From assembly GCA_000403335.2 (NCBI GenBank), contig KE159628.1, positions 419,734-483,733 on the forward strand: a DNA stretch of 64,000 nt, given 5' to 3'. A program made the position numbers and the translations under genes. Shown here in pieces: positions 44,413-53,242 of the stretch. The stretch is from Lachnospiraceae bacterium MD335 (GTDB lineage Bacteria > Bacillota > Clostridia > Lachnospirales > Lachnospiraceae). The first letter of the stretch is position 1. Every line of letters starts with the position of its first letter. The notes beneath the pieces were generated by a model. It did no database searches, was not told the origin of the DNA, and saw only the letters and a program-made list of their open reading frames with translations.

Positions 44413-44556
44413 TCACACAGTTTTTCGCCGTTTCCTTACCTTACATGAGCGCATTTTAACCAGACTCTGTTCTTTTTCTTTACTGAACAGTGCCTTATAA
44501 TGTTCGCTATGCAGATAATATGCGAAAACATTCGCTGCGAAATTAACTGTTGCCAT
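44413..44556 (-). CDS. Small basic protein, unknown
   Basis: 47 residues starting MATVNFAANVFAYYLHSEHY and ending in a Lys/Arg-rich tail (RKRRKTV). AAGGAAAG lies about seven bases upstream of the ATG. I do not recognise it; the good start and basic composition make it a possible real gene. Confidence 0.4.
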   Translation of the reverse strand: MATVNFAANVFAYYLHSEHYKALFSKEKEQSLVKMRSCKVRKRRKTV

Positions 44557-44754
44557 GATTCTTTCCTTTCTGGACTCATCCGATCCGCTTTGTTCTAACT
44601 GTAATCACTATAACACTAATTCTCGGAATTGTCATTATACCAGTAATATAATCTGTGGAGAGATCTCTATCCAACAAAATCTATCACATGATAAGACAAA
44701 AAATATAAAACCATATTCCACCAGCTGTTTTAGATTATATAATTAACAATGCCA

Positions 44755-45648
44755 TTAAGCTCTAACAAGTCCAAGCCACTGCTCCACTTCTTTCACAGAA
44801 GCATCAAGAATATCTGCAATATCCTCTATGGAACTGCCTTTTTTATACAATTTTTGAGCCGTTCCTATTTTCATCTTTTCGGACCCTCTTTTTTCTGCTT
44901 CCTGCTTCTCACTTTCCACATAAGTTTTTAAAATATATTCTTCATTAAACAAAGTCATCATAATATCCACAACCTCCTTTTCACGCCCTGACAGATACTC
45001 ACCCAGTACATTCTGATCCTTGCAGATACGGATTGTCTCCAGGACTGCTTCCCTGGTCCTTCCATACAGTTTCACCTGTTCATTATATATCTTTGTAAAG
45101 GTCACATACTGATTGATGATATCTCCCTCTTTTCCATCATAGATCATTTTGACCTTTACATCAAGCACACTGTCATCCCCGCCAAAAAACTCCTTTGACA
45201 GATACAGATACTCCGGCCTCGTCTTCCTGTTTCCTGTGAAAATGACGTACATCTCCGGTTTTGGAAGTTCCAGTTTTTTACTCCCATACACATTCTGTTT
45301 GGTACTCTCAAAATACTCCTGATAAGTCTGGGCAAGATATAACAGACAGCGTACCACGATATTGATGCTCCAGCTCGATTGCTGCTCTACCAGAATGACG
45401 ATCTTTTCCCCAATCTGAAAACCCACATCATTATAATACTGGTCCAACAGTACATTTGTGATCGTCACATTTTTGATGCTGTCTTCCGTTGCTTCATGGT
45501 CTTCCGGATGCAGTGCCTGATATAACTGCAATAGATATTTCGGCTCCCGGAAGATCGAAGTGAACACGCTGTCTTTTGCGGTATATTTTGCCACCTGCTC
45601 AGGCTTCTTTTCAGCATCAGATGATATATTTTTTACTTCCTGATCCAT
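44755..45648 (-). CDS. Rpn/PD-(D/E)XK nuclease-family transposase-like protein
   Basis: 297 residues. The N-terminal domain (DSVFTSIFREPKYLLQLYQ) and the core DVGFQIGEKIVILVEQQSSW, with Asp then Glu-x-Gln, match the Rpn/YhgA-like PD-(D/E)XK nucleases. These move by recombination-promoting nuclease activity and are also seen as toxins. The C-terminal ~30 residues (KKGSSIEDIADILDASVKEV) are a small HTH-like tail also found on the VOC protein at 53,749. Confidence 0.85.
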   Translation of the reverse strand: MDQEVKNISSDAEKKPEQVAKYTAKDSVFTSIFREPKYLLQLYQALHPEDHEATEDSIKNVTITNVLLDQYYNDVGFQIGEKIVILVEQQSSWSINIVVRCLLYLAQTYQEYFESTKQNVYGSKKLELPKPEMYVIFTGNRKTRPEYLYLSKEFFGGDDSVLDVKVKMIYDGKEGDIINQYVTFTKIYNEQVKLYGRTREAVLETIRICKDQNVLGEYLSGREKEVVDIMMTLFNEEYILKTYVESEKQEAEKRGSEKMKIGTAQKLYKKGSSIEDIADILDASVKEVEQWLGLVRA

Positions 45649-45824
45649 TCTATGCAGACACCTCTATCCTATTGTTTCCATTTTTGTCTATCCTATTTGC
45701 AACGCAGTCTTTCTTATTTCCTATCTTACCATAAAAAAGCGAAAATTACAATTTGCTTTCCTGCTGACAGCCGCTGAACTCTCCTGATCCGCTTTTTGAC
45801 CTTTAAATTCTTTCCTATTTTTAA

Positions 45825-45875
45825 TTGGCACACCATCGGCACAACATTGGCACGGTTCTGCTCTTTCCCCGTAAA
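45825..45875. repeat. TTGGCAC iterons, copy 2
   Basis: TTGGCAC, TCGGCAC and TTGGCAC start at 45,825, 45,836 and 45,847, exactly 11 bases apart, followed by the 29-base match to 36,850-36,878. Confidence 0.65.
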
Positions 45876-45896
45876 GGCATCCATGCTATACTTCTC

Positions 45897-46070
45897 TCAC
45901 CTCCATAAAAGCCATAAGACAAACAGGCTTATAATGACTGCCAGGACAGCTCCCAGCAGGGGATACAGTACCAGACAGCATCCCAGGCGTATCACCCGGA
46001 ATGCATCCCTTATCAGGAGAAGCAAGAGGAATCCCGCTATGCCCCCCAGTATCCATGTTTTTCTTTTCAT
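45897..46070 (-). CDS. Small two-helix membrane protein
   Basis: 57 residues with two hydrophobic helices (WILGGIAGFLLLLLI and LYPLLGAVLAVIISLFVLWL) separated by a basic turn (RDAFRVIRLG). Start MKRKT. Downstream of the YqaJ gene on the same strand; probably an accessory transfer protein. Family not recognised. Confidence 0.5.
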   Translation of the reverse strand: MKRKTWILGGIAGFLLLLLIRDAFRVIRLGCCLVLYPLLGAVLAVIISLFVLWLLWR

Positions 46071-46106
46071 TTTCACTTTTCCCTTTCTCTGCTGGTTTCT
46101 TTGTTT

Positions 46107-47165
46107 TCAGGCGGCATCCACGGAACTGACCTTTACATGAAAAGTCCGAAATTCCGATACCGTTACAAACTGCTCATAAATCTCCGGGTACTGCAGTTTC
46201 AGCCGCATCAGGTTGTCCTTGTCAACGATCATCTTGCGGACCGGGTTATATGTCAGCGTATACCGGCTCCCGCCCATATCGCAGACAGCCTTACAGCTCG
46301 TTCCCATCTCCGCAGCCAGGATCGCTTTCAGCCTCTGGATATCGGCCTCCAGCTTTTTGGAATACTTATCCGACTGCTTCTTCTGTTCCTGGAGCTGCAT
46401 ATACCGCATCAGGGTAGACGGCATGCTCCCGTTCAGGACAATGGCATCAGCGTCCTTGTCTGCCCGGCCGCAATACTGCCTGGCGCTTGCGAGGATCACA
46501 TCCCCGTCCTCCAGATAGGGCGGCGGGACCTGTTTCTGCACATGGCTGTTCCAGAATTCCTGCTCCAGGAATATCATTTCTTCCTCATAGGCCATGTCCC
46601 TGTGGATCTCCCGGATAATCGTTTCATCCTCCGTGTTGCCGTACAGACAGCAGAAAAATACACGGTCAATATCCATCACAGCCATGCAATGCCTGCCCTG
46701 TGGCTCATAGTAGGCCGGCACGGTCTCCCTGCCGTCTTTCCACCAGTGGTCTTTCGCATTATAGTTCGTGGTCTTGATCTCCAGGATGGCTTTCGTCCCG
46801 TCCGGCATGGTGATGAAGTAATCCACGTCTGCCAGCATAAACGGATAAAGGGGATGCCGGAACATCTTCTTGATCTGATAGATTTTAAGCCCTGTCTTCC
46901 TCTCAAAAATCTTTGCCACAAGGTCTTCCAGGAGATGCCCCATTTCCATGGCTACCCAGTTTCCCTCGTCTTCCTCCACCGCCGCAATACCCAGCTTGTC
47001 ATAGTAGATATCCCGCGCGGTACGGAAAGGGGATATCCCGATAATGGCAGAGACGTCACTGCCGCCGATCCCGCGGCGCCGCCAGTCCAGCCATTCTTCC
47101 CGGGTAAGGTTTTCCGTATCCACAAGCACCTGCGGATTGTGCCTTTCCACGTTCGTATCGGGCAT
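46107..47165 (-). CDS. YqaJ/lambda-exonuclease-like recombinase
   Basis: 352 residues. The YqaJ core is clear: RRRGIGGSDVSAIIGISPF, MEMGHLLEDLVAKIF, then PFMLADVDYFITMPDG and AILEIKTTNY, giving the Glu/Asp/Glu-x-Lys catalytic set of this PD-(D/E)XK family. A long coiled coil follows (LQEQKKQSDKYSKKLEADIQ). It should chew DNA 5' to 3' for single-strand annealing recombination, with a Bet-like partner elsewhere. ATG 47,165 follows AAGGGGGG. Its leader has the small RNA and hairpin seen in the other ICE operons. Confidence 0.88.
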   Translation of the reverse strand: MPDTNVERHNPQVLVDTENLTREEWLDWRRRGIGGSDVSAIIGISPFRTARDIYYDKLGIAAVEEDEGNWVAMEMGHLLEDLVAKIFERKTGLKIYQIKKMFRHPLYPFMLADVDYFITMPDGTKAILEIKTTNYNAKDHWWKDGRETVPAYYEPQGRHCMAVMDIDRVFFCCLYGNTEDETIIREIHRDMAYEEEMIFLEQEFWNSHVQKQVPPPYLEDGDVILASARQYCGRADKDADAIVLNGSMPSTLMRYMQLQEQKKQSDKYSKKLEADIQRLKAILAAEMGTSCKAVCDMGGSRYTLTYNPVRKMIVDKDNLMRLKLQYPEIYEQFVTVSEFRTFHVKVSSVDAA

Positions 47166-47167
47166 GG

Positions 47168-47329
47168 TCACGCCCCCCTTCTGGCCCTGTGCGTGAAGTT
47201 TACTGTCCGGATCGTGGTACAGTTCTTCCAGTACTGGCTGTCTGCTTTCTGTGCGGCTGTATCCCTGAAGGGATATCCTGCCGCCTGTTTCTGCCAGCTC
47301 CTGCCGGCCTGTTTCTTTCTTGTACTCAT
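47168..47329 (-). CDS. Small basic protein before YqaJ
   Basis: 53 residues (MSTRKKQAGRSWQKQAAGYP and onward), rich in Lys, Arg and Gln. It ends two bases before the YqaJ start, so coupling is likely. AGGCAGG precedes the ATG. No family recognised. Confidence 0.45.
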   Translation of the reverse strand: MSTRKKQAGRSWQKQAAGYPFRDTAAQKADSQYWKNCTTIRTVNFTHRARRGA

Positions 47330-47397
47330 TCTTTCTACCTGCCTTTCTAAAAAATGTTTTATCCTCAAAGCCTTGATCGGCGTTTGGGCAACAGCAT

Positions 47398-47472
47398 AAT
47401 AAAAAAGCGGGAATGACCATCTGCCAAATCCCTGGCGTCCATGGATTTCCATGGACCAAAGTCATTCCCGCT
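47398..47472 (-). promoter_or_regulatory. Leader hairpin with U run, copy 2 of 3
   Basis: AGCGGGAATGAC (47,406-47,417) pairs with GTCATTCCCGCT (47,461-47,472), changed together relative to the other copies. The inner stem here is GTCCATGG/CCATGGAC. On the gene strand a U6 run follows, so it can act as a terminator in the YqaJ operon leader. Confidence 0.75.
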
Positions 47473-47497
47473 CTCAAAGGGAAAGTGATCCCTTAAC

Positions 47498-47649
47498 ATA
47501 AAAAAAGCCAGTACACCACCAGCCAAAGGGCATAATGGTACTACTGGCACAAAAATACAAACTTAACAGCGTGTGCAATGCGGACAGTATTCCGCATACA
47601 GTCTGAACGGACTGCATTTCCCATACGGGTACGCACAAAAATCAATTAC
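47498..47649 (-). ncRNA. Structured small RNA of the ICE, copy B
   Basis: Promoter TTGACT (47,679-47,684), 17-base spacer, TAAACT (47,656-47,661). The cloverleaf-like core spans 47,571-47,636 with stems TGCGG/CCGCA, CAGTC/GACTG and CCC/GGG. Its terminator (CCAGTAGTACCA with TGGTGGTGTACTGG, then a U run) ends near 47,498. The hairpins differ from copy A mostly by paired changes. It is followed by the second hairpin and the YqaJ operon. Confidence 0.72.
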
Positions 47650-47746
47650 AAGGACAGTTTAACACAAGATATTGATTTAGTCAAGTAATCAATACTATAT
47701 ATAGTATTTTAACGTTTTTCATATAAAATGCAAATTTGAACAGTAA

Positions 47747-48286
47747 TCACATACTGGCTATCTTTCTAACCGTATTTGCTGTCCTTATGGTCAGCTTCGT
47801 GCTGATCTTCGTACCTGCTGTCTTAGGCCACCAGTTTGTCTTTTGGTAATCTTTACGGCTGAAAGACCAAAATATCACTTCCTTGTAATCCTTTATCCTC
47901 TCCAATTCCTTTCTGGGTTCTCCGATTTCATTATATACATCGGAAAATGCAGCCAGCGGTATTATGAAAATCAGATTATCATAGATTTCTTTGTTCTCAC
48001 TGCCCCACCAGTCGGGCGCATTTTGTAAAATATCCTCAAGCGCTTCCCTTGACAGGACAAAAACAGGAATATCCAGTCCAAACTGATTTTTTATCATTTC
48101 CTCAATCTTGTCCGTAAGCTTCCTTATATTATCTTCATCACTGGAAAAAATCACATTGCCGCTGTTCAAATATGTTTTCACTTCTACAAAAGCAAGTGTT
48201 TCAAATCCCTTCTTTAATTCTGCCATTGGCACTTTATTTTTCCCGCTCATATTGATACCCCTTAATAAAGCAATATATCTTCTCAT
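47747..48286 (-). CDS. DUF1697 protein
   Basis: 179 residues. MRRYIALLRGINMSGKNKVP is the DUF1697 start signature, with FVEVKTYLNSGNVIFSS and the C-terminal WWPKTAGTKISTKLTIRT also diagnostic. Function unknown; usually single-copy housekeeping-like or plasmid genes. ATG 48,286 is preferred to one seven codons upstream. Confidence 0.88.
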   Translation of the reverse strand: MRRYIALLRGINMSGKNKVPMAELKKGFETLAFVEVKTYLNSGNVIFSSDEDNIRKLTDKIEEMIKNQFGLDIPVFVLSREALEDILQNAPDWWGSENKEIYDNLIFIIPLAAFSDVYNEIGEPRKELERIKDYKEVIFWSFSRKDYQKTNWWPKTAGTKISTKLTIRTANTVRKIASM

Positions 48287-48315
48287 ATCCGCAAACACCC
48301 CTGCCACTTCCTGAT

Positions 48316-48612
48316 TTATTTATTCATCAATCCAAACGCTTTTTCAAATGAGATACATTCTGTATATCTTCCATTCCACATGAACCCATTTTAATATTTA
48401 TAAGAATTATCGGCTGATATATATGCATTATCAACCATACTGGTTTGCCGGAACAATCATTTTAAAACCGTGCTCAAAGCTACCTTTCACAGATGCATCT
48501 ATACAGTAATCCGTCTACAGCCCAATAATAATACCTGAAAATCATATAACTCATTATTCATAATCAAATTTGGGATATCAACAACCAAAAGTACGATTCT
48601 ATTTTCTCCTAT
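48316..48612 (-). pseudogene. Decayed isochorismatase-family gene
   Basis: Minus-strand fragments (LIMNNELYDF, then VDNAYISADNSYKY, NGFMWNGRYTECISFEKAFG) match the intact gene at 62,012, with a large central deletion near 48,530 and several stops. Confidence 0.8.
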
Positions 48613-48710
48613 TCATATAGACAATACCTGTTCAGACATTAAACTGCCTCTCCTTCCTGCTTGTTATACACAGTTTGTCATAAAACGGCTCTGCAACTTT
48701 CATATTCCTG

Positions 48711-49139
48711 CTATGATGGTATACGCTTTCTGAGATTGATAAGGCGAAATACATCATCCATAATTTCTCTATCCCGCACATCCAGCATCAACCATTTCTG
48801 TCCATTTCCGGTTTTTGTGTTTTTGAATACTGTCTGCACATAGTCGGAACATTGCGGCATAAGAAACTCTGCCTCCGTAAGTTCACGACTTCCTACAACC
48901 ACGAGAGCAATAAAATAGCCCTGCATCGGATAGAGTGTACAAAGAGACTTTCCGCCTTTTTTATACTTAATATTCCAGCCTGACTGCATAGAACAACGGC
49001 TGTATTCCATCCAGGGTCTGGTCCGATAGGTGGACTGAATACGGTTATTAAAATCTGTCCATAAAGAATTGTTAATGTATTCTGTGACTTGCTCCATTGA
49101 AGGAGATTTTTCCTTTGAATATAGCGTATTCCAATCCAT
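48711..49139 (-). CDS. DUF3788 protein
   Basis: 142 residues (MDWNTLYSKEKSPSMEQVTE ... GWNIKYKKGGKSLCTLYPMQ). The Trp/Tyr pattern and YFIALVVVG strand fit DUF3788. It lies next to an AraC regulator on the same strand, so they probably form an operon. Biochemical role unknown. Confidence 0.8.
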   Translation of the reverse strand: MDWNTLYSKEKSPSMEQVTEYINNSLWTDFNNRIQSTYRTRPWMEYSRCSMQSGWNIKYKKGGKSLCTLYPMQGYFIALVVVGSRELTEAEFLMPQCSDYVQTVFKNTKTGNGQKWLMLDVRDREIMDDVFRLINLRKRIPS

Positions 49140-49152
49140 TCTGAATTCCTCC

Positions 49153-50082
49153 TTAGCCTTTATTGTTCAGCGGCAGGGGCTTGACCCAAATTTCCATACA
49201 GGCCATCCCCTCCAGGTCACGGTAATATTTTTCTGCTGAGAAAGGCTCCGTGGTTAAATTGTGGCGGGGCAGCCAGATACCAAAAAGATATTTACCGGCC
49301 TGATCTAAAGAAACCGTTACCAAATCCTCAAAATTTTCTGCTTCGACTCTGCAAACGATGTATTCTCCTGCCGGGAGTTCCCTCTTAACAAAACCATCCT
49401 GCAGCCGGTCCGGAATATTTTGAACAAGGCCGCCTGCAAAATAAGTGAAAAAGCTCTGTACAGTACCTTCCCCATGGGATATTCCCATTTCTACAGCAGT
49501 ATTTAGATTGGCTGCAATGGAAACCTTCTCCATGTGATAACGCTTCCAAAGCTGTCCCGGTACATCTACACCTGTGCTTTCACCAGCCGGCATTTGTTCG
49601 GAGATACGGACTTCCGTTTCCAGGCCAAGGTAAATTTCCGGTTTTTCCAATGTCCTTCTCTGGATTTCCAGGACGATATTTCCGGCCACCAGCGGAACCC
49701 CCTCGTCTACTAAAACATAATTCATGGAAACTTCCGGCCTGGCGAATGTATTGAGCATTGGCAAATCCCTCCTGTAGCTTTCAGGCGTAATCCCATACGT
49801 TTCCTTGAAAGCCCGTGTAAAATTCCCGTGGCTTGAAAAGCCATAGTCCAGGGCAACGTCAAGAATCCTATGGTCGGTACTTTTCAGGTTTTCAATAACC
49901 TTTGCCAAACGGCGTAGCTTCACATATTCCTGAACCGATTTGTTTACCAGCCTTTTGAATAATCGCTGAAAATAAAAGGGGGACAGGCCGACAGTATTTG
50001 CCAGTTCTTCCGTTGAAATTTCTTTTGTCAGATGTTCCTCAATAAAAGTCAGGGATTGTTCGATTGCTTCATATGCGTGCAT
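49153..50082 (-). CDS. AraC-family regulator with GyrI-like effector domain
   Basis: 309 residues. Two HTHs (TEELANTVGLSPFYFQRLFK and ILDVALDYGFSSHGNFTRAF, KETYGITPESYR) make the AraC DNA-binding domain at residues 1-105. A GyrI-like small-molecule-binding domain follows (YLGLETEVRISEQMPAGEST). It is probably the activator of nearby genes in response to a drug-like ligand. Confidence 0.9.
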   Translation of the reverse strand: MHAYEAIEQSLTFIEEHLTKEISTEELANTVGLSPFYFQRLFKRLVNKSVQEYVKLRRLAKVIENLKSTDHRILDVALDYGFSSHGNFTRAFKETYGITPESYRRDLPMLNTFARPEVSMNYVLVDEGVPLVAGNIVLEIQRRTLEKPEIYLGLETEVRISEQMPAGESTGVDVPGQLWKRYHMEKVSIAANLNTAVEMGISHGEGTVQSFFTYFAGGLVQNIPDRLQDGFVKRELPAGEYIVCRVEAENFEDLVTVSLDQAGKYLFGIWLPRHNLTTEPFSAEKYYRDLEGMACMEIWVKPLPLNNKG

Positions 50083-50121
50083 TGCGGCACCTCCTTAAGT
50101 TGATGATCAAATGATATCATT

Positions 50122-50736
50122 TTATTTTTTGCCGGGCTTTTCACGCAATGCGCTTTTTGATTGGGAAATTTCAATATAATCAGCCTTAATCATACCATAC
50201 AAATAGTAATCGCAGTATGTGTTTACCATTTTACCTCCACGGATAAGCCCCTCACGCTTGAAGCCTGCCTTTTCCAAAGTTTTATAGGATGCAATATTTT
50301 GTATGTGAACATCAGCCCATAAACGCTGTAATTCCGTTTCTTCAAAGCAGAAGATAACTGCTCTCACCAGTGCTTCTGTCATAAGCCGTTTGCCCTGGCA
50401 GGCAGGTGAAAGGCGAAATGCCACTTTTGCCATGCGGTCATTTTCAATGAGATATACCCACATATCGCCAATAACTTTATGATCCTGCTTATTGGTAAGG
50501 ATAACTGTCTGACTGCATATCGTTATAGGATGTTCTTCATAGGGTGCTTCAAAATATTCGTCTGTTGTGCCTAAAGGGTAAAACTTTTCTTCTGTGAGGT
50601 ATTCAAGGGATATTTCTTTTTGCCGCCGTCTGCTCCTGTCACGCCATGCGTTGATAGCCGCAAAGCGTATGACAGTCTTGCAATAGCCGTTGAACGTATA
50701 CATGATGTGTTCTCTGTATGCTTCTATGCAAGGCAT
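50122..50736 (-). CDS. Chimeric protein: sigma-like N-terminal part fused to a GNAT acetyltransferase
   Basis: 204 residues. The first ~75 (YTFNGYCKTVIRFAAINAWR, DRSRRRQKEISLEYLTEEKF) match the N-terminal part of ICE sigma-70-like factors, up to ITICSQTVILTN. The rest is a RimJ/RimL-type GNAT acyltransferase (VAFRLSPACQGKRLMTEALV, with the CoA loop QGKRLM; then NIASYKTLEKAGFKREG). The join lacks the sigma region-4 helix. AAAGGGGG precedes ATG 50,736. It probably arose by deletion and may still acetylate. Confidence 0.75.
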   Translation of the reverse strand: MPCIEAYREHIMYTFNGYCKTVIRFAAINAWRDRSRRRQKEISLEYLTEEKFYPLGTTDEYFEAPYEEHPITICSQTVILTNKQDHKVIGDMWVYLIENDRMAKVAFRLSPACQGKRLMTEALVRAVIFCFEETELQRLWADVHIQNIASYKTLEKAGFKREGLIRGGKMVNTYCDYYLYGMIKADYIEISQSKSALREKPGKK

Positions 50737-50840
50737 AAATGATTCCCCCTTTCCCCCACATGGGGTGGTGCATGATTGACAGTTAAATTACTATAATTCA
50801 AATGAGAGACAGATAACGACAGGGCAGAGGAACGTCCGTT

Positions 50841-51296
50841 TTACAAATTTTTATTGTTTTTATTTTTCAGTTGGAACAATAATTTTTGAAATACTTCTGT
50901 ATCATTTTCTGTCTCAAAGAAAAAACTAATGTCAACACTTTCTACTGCTTTAATCGCTTCTTTTAATACAGATAACCCATTATCTGTATTACAGATTGTA
51001 TTTGCACGACTGTCAACTTTACTTTGGATTCTTTGCGTTAATCCTTTCTTTTCCAGCAAACGTAATGTTGACGATACTGTCATAGGGTCAATCATCGAGA
51101 AATCGGATATTTTCTTTTGCGTAATTTCAATATCACTTTCACTTAATTCAACAATAACAGCAAGTATGACATATTGAGTATGTGTCAAATCAAACTGACG
51201 TAAAACTGATTTAACCGCCCTTTGCCAAAGAGTAGATACTTGCCAAAATAACAAACCAATGCTTTCATCGCGCGAATTATATCGTGACTCCTTCAT
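50841..51296 (-). CDS. MarR-family regulator
   Basis: 151 residues with the MarR winged helix (LTHTQYVILAVIVELSESDI, EITQKKISDFSMIDPMTVSS, TLRLLEKKGLTQRIQSKVDS). It overlaps the SRPBCC gene by four bases (ATGA). It likely controls this two-gene operon in response to a small aromatic or hydrophobic ligand. Confidence 0.9.
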   Translation of the reverse strand: MKESRYNSRDESIGLLFWQVSTLWQRAVKSVLRQFDLTHTQYVILAVIVELSESDIEITQKKISDFSMIDPMTVSSTLRLLEKKGLTQRIQSKVDSRANTICNTDNGLSVLKEAIKAVESVDISFFFETENDTEVFQKLLFQLKNKNNKNL

Positions 51297-51691
51297 TGTG
51301 ATACCATAGACAACAATTTATCCATTGCGTTAGGCAAGTTGGCTGTTATTCCTCTGCCCATACCTTCCATTTGCTCGTCTGCCCCTCCACTAATGATAAC
51401 CGTATGTGTTATAGTGCTTTCTGTTATAACATGACCAAACGATATGGTAATCTCGCCTAAATGAGAACTTGTAGTAAATTCCCTTTCAGTATCAATGCTG
51501 TCAATCACAAACGGGAGTGATTGCCCATTTTTCATTGACATAATTCCATTACTACCAGTCGCAAAGTTACCATGCAACACTACATTTTCCACATCATTAT
51601 CCCACTCTTTCCAACGGGAAACATTACTATAAAGTTCCCATAATTTTTTGATGTCAATATTTCCAGACACCATGTTTTCGTACTTGAACAT
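51293..51691 (-). CDS. SRPBCC/START-like ligand-binding protein
   Basis: 132 residues. The N-terminal IDIKKLWELYSNVSRWKEWD pattern and the beta-rich remainder fit the SRPBCC (polyketide cyclase/dehydrase-like) fold. GGAGG precedes ATG 51,691. Coupled to the MarR gene. It may bind or modify the ligand sensed by that regulator. Confidence 0.8.
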   Translation of the reverse strand: MFKYENMVSGNIDIKKLWELYSNVSRWKEWDNDVENVVLHGNFATGSNGIMSMKNGQSLPFVIDSIDTEREFTTSSHLGEITISFGHVITESTITHTVIISGGADEQMEGMGRGITANLPNAMDKLLSMVSQ

Positions 51692-51706
51692 TTTTGATAC
51701 CTCCAA

Positions 51707-52388
51707 TAATAAGTTTGCTTATTATAAGCACACTTATTATAATGGACATGATTAAAAAAGTCAAGATAAAGCAAGATAATATTTCTTGACTTTTATGATA
51801 GTGTTCAAATTTTTATTTGTTTGTCTGTCATATATGGAAATGTCCCAAAAGATGTATGAATGAGAGGGATTCCGTAGTAGTCGGCATTGTGCTGTAATGT
51901 GTATAACTGGCTGTCTTATGGAATTGTGGGTAACTCTGTTTGCAGGACATGGGAAAGCCGTTCTTTAGTTTTTCCATGTGCTGTGAATAGAGTTATCCAT
52001 GATTCCATAGCCTGTTATGCACATTTCCACAAATCCAAACTTATATAAAATCCAAACTTTTCTGAAAACAGCTTGATAATTGGGGATTCTTGCCGGAAAA
52101 AGTTTGGATTTCGTTTCACAAAGTACAATACTCCAATTATGACAAAATGCGTAAAACACTACTATTTAGCTCTGTTTCAATCAATTTATTCTCATTTCTG
52201 ACAAGAGAAGTACAAAACAAAATCCAAACTTTTTTATCAGAAAATGCCTTGAATAAAGGATTTACAGAGGAAAGTTTGGATTTCTTCTAAGTTTAGATTT
52301 GTGGAAAAATCTAAACTTTTGGATTTTTCCACAATGCTTGTCTTTTGGTCTTTGGTTCTTTGATTCGGTATAGTGTGGTGCTGGCGGT
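51707..52388. other. Noncoding stretch with an array of AAATCCAAACTTT repeats
   Basis: Copies or inverse copies of AAATCCAAACTTT lie at 52,031, 52,047, 52,097 (inverse), 52,219 and 52,271 (inverse), plus a hairpin AAGTTTAGATTT/AAATCTAAACTT at 52,289-52,318. They form nested inverted pairs. No ORF of note. Confidence 0.55.
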
Positions 52389-52784
52389 CTATCTCTTGTT
52401 TTCGGTCTCTTGCTTCTTTACCGTACATGAGCATTGGGAACAGGTATATATTTCTTTCTGCATATCCATGAATTTTTCCAAACCAAATTGACGGACAAAT
52501 TCGCTGTTTTCCATAAGGCTTTCCTGATATCTTTTGTTATAACTTTTTTCCAGGTTTTTAATCCGTTTACAGGGATAATCGGAACATTCAAAACAATATG
52601 GTAATTTTTTGACCTTGATACAATCTTTTATTTTACACTTACGGCAATGCTCTGGTTTTCCCTTATCACTATTTAAGCAACCTGCACATGGTTTTTTGTG
52701 GCAGCAATGTTTATAACAAACAAGACAATTCATTCCACATGGAGCAAACATACTTGTGTCAATATTTTCTTTAGGCATTTTCAT
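52389..52784 (-). CDS. DUF3795 protein, Cys-rich
   Basis: 131 residues with about fifteen Cys in CxxC pairs (CGMNCLVC, CAGC, CRKCKIKDC, CFECSDYPC). The DUF3795 pattern of CxxC-rich helical proteins is clear; metal or cluster binding is likely. First of three related genes in 2.5 kb. AAGGA precedes the ATG. Confidence 0.8.
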   Translation of the reverse strand: MKMPKENIDTSMFAPCGMNCLVCYKHCCHKKPCAGCLNSDKGKPEHCRKCKIKDCIKVKKLPYCFECSDYPCKRIKNLEKSYNKRYQESLMENSEFVRQFGLEKFMDMQKEIYTCSQCSCTVKKQETENKR

Positions 52785-52812
52785 AAGTTCTTATCCTTCT
52801 AAAAACTGGAAT

Positions 52813-53187
52813 TTAGCGTTTCCCTGTCTTAATAAATTCAATCAGCTTTTCCACATCGTCAAAATCATCATAATCGCCAATAATTCCTTTACGATGATAC
52901 AGGATTCCTCTCTTTTCATTTTCTTCAAGACAGTCAAGAAGACTTTCTATCCCATATCTTTTTATAAATAATGTAAATCCATATGGCTTGATTTTATTCA
53001 GCAACCCTCTTTTACAATCCATTTCACAGGCATAACAGCCTGGAAGTTCCTTCTCCATGGCGCATTTTCTGTTTTCACATTGGATGTAGTCAGGACAGGT
53101 ATCCGAATAGCAGCCATTGCATTTTTTATTTTCTGAACACAGGCAACAGGCAAGCCCACACCTTGCGATTCCTAATTCTCGTTTCAT
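52813..53187 (-). CDS. DUF3795 protein, Cys-rich (second)
   Basis: 124 residues (CGLACCLCSENKKCNGCYSD, CACEMDCKRGLL). A paralogue of the neighbouring DUF3795 gene with similar Cys spacing. Function unknown; probably zinc- or cluster-binding. Same strand and close spacing suggest one operon. Confidence 0.8.
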   Translation of the reverse strand: MKRELGIARCGLACCLCSENKKCNGCYSDTCPDYIQCENRKCAMEKELPGCYACEMDCKRGLLNKIKPYGFTLFIKRYGIESLLDCLEENEKRGILYHRKGIIGDYDDFDDVEKLIEFIKTGKR

Positions 53188-53242
53188 TCTTTCCCATCCT
53201 CAACTCTCGATTTGCTTGTTAGTCCACCATTCTACAATTCTA

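Noticed and set aside
46101..47399. A 432-codon plus-strand ORF opposite YqaJ
   Set aside because: The minus strand holds the conserved YqaJ catalytic motifs and a good start; the plus-strand frame has none.
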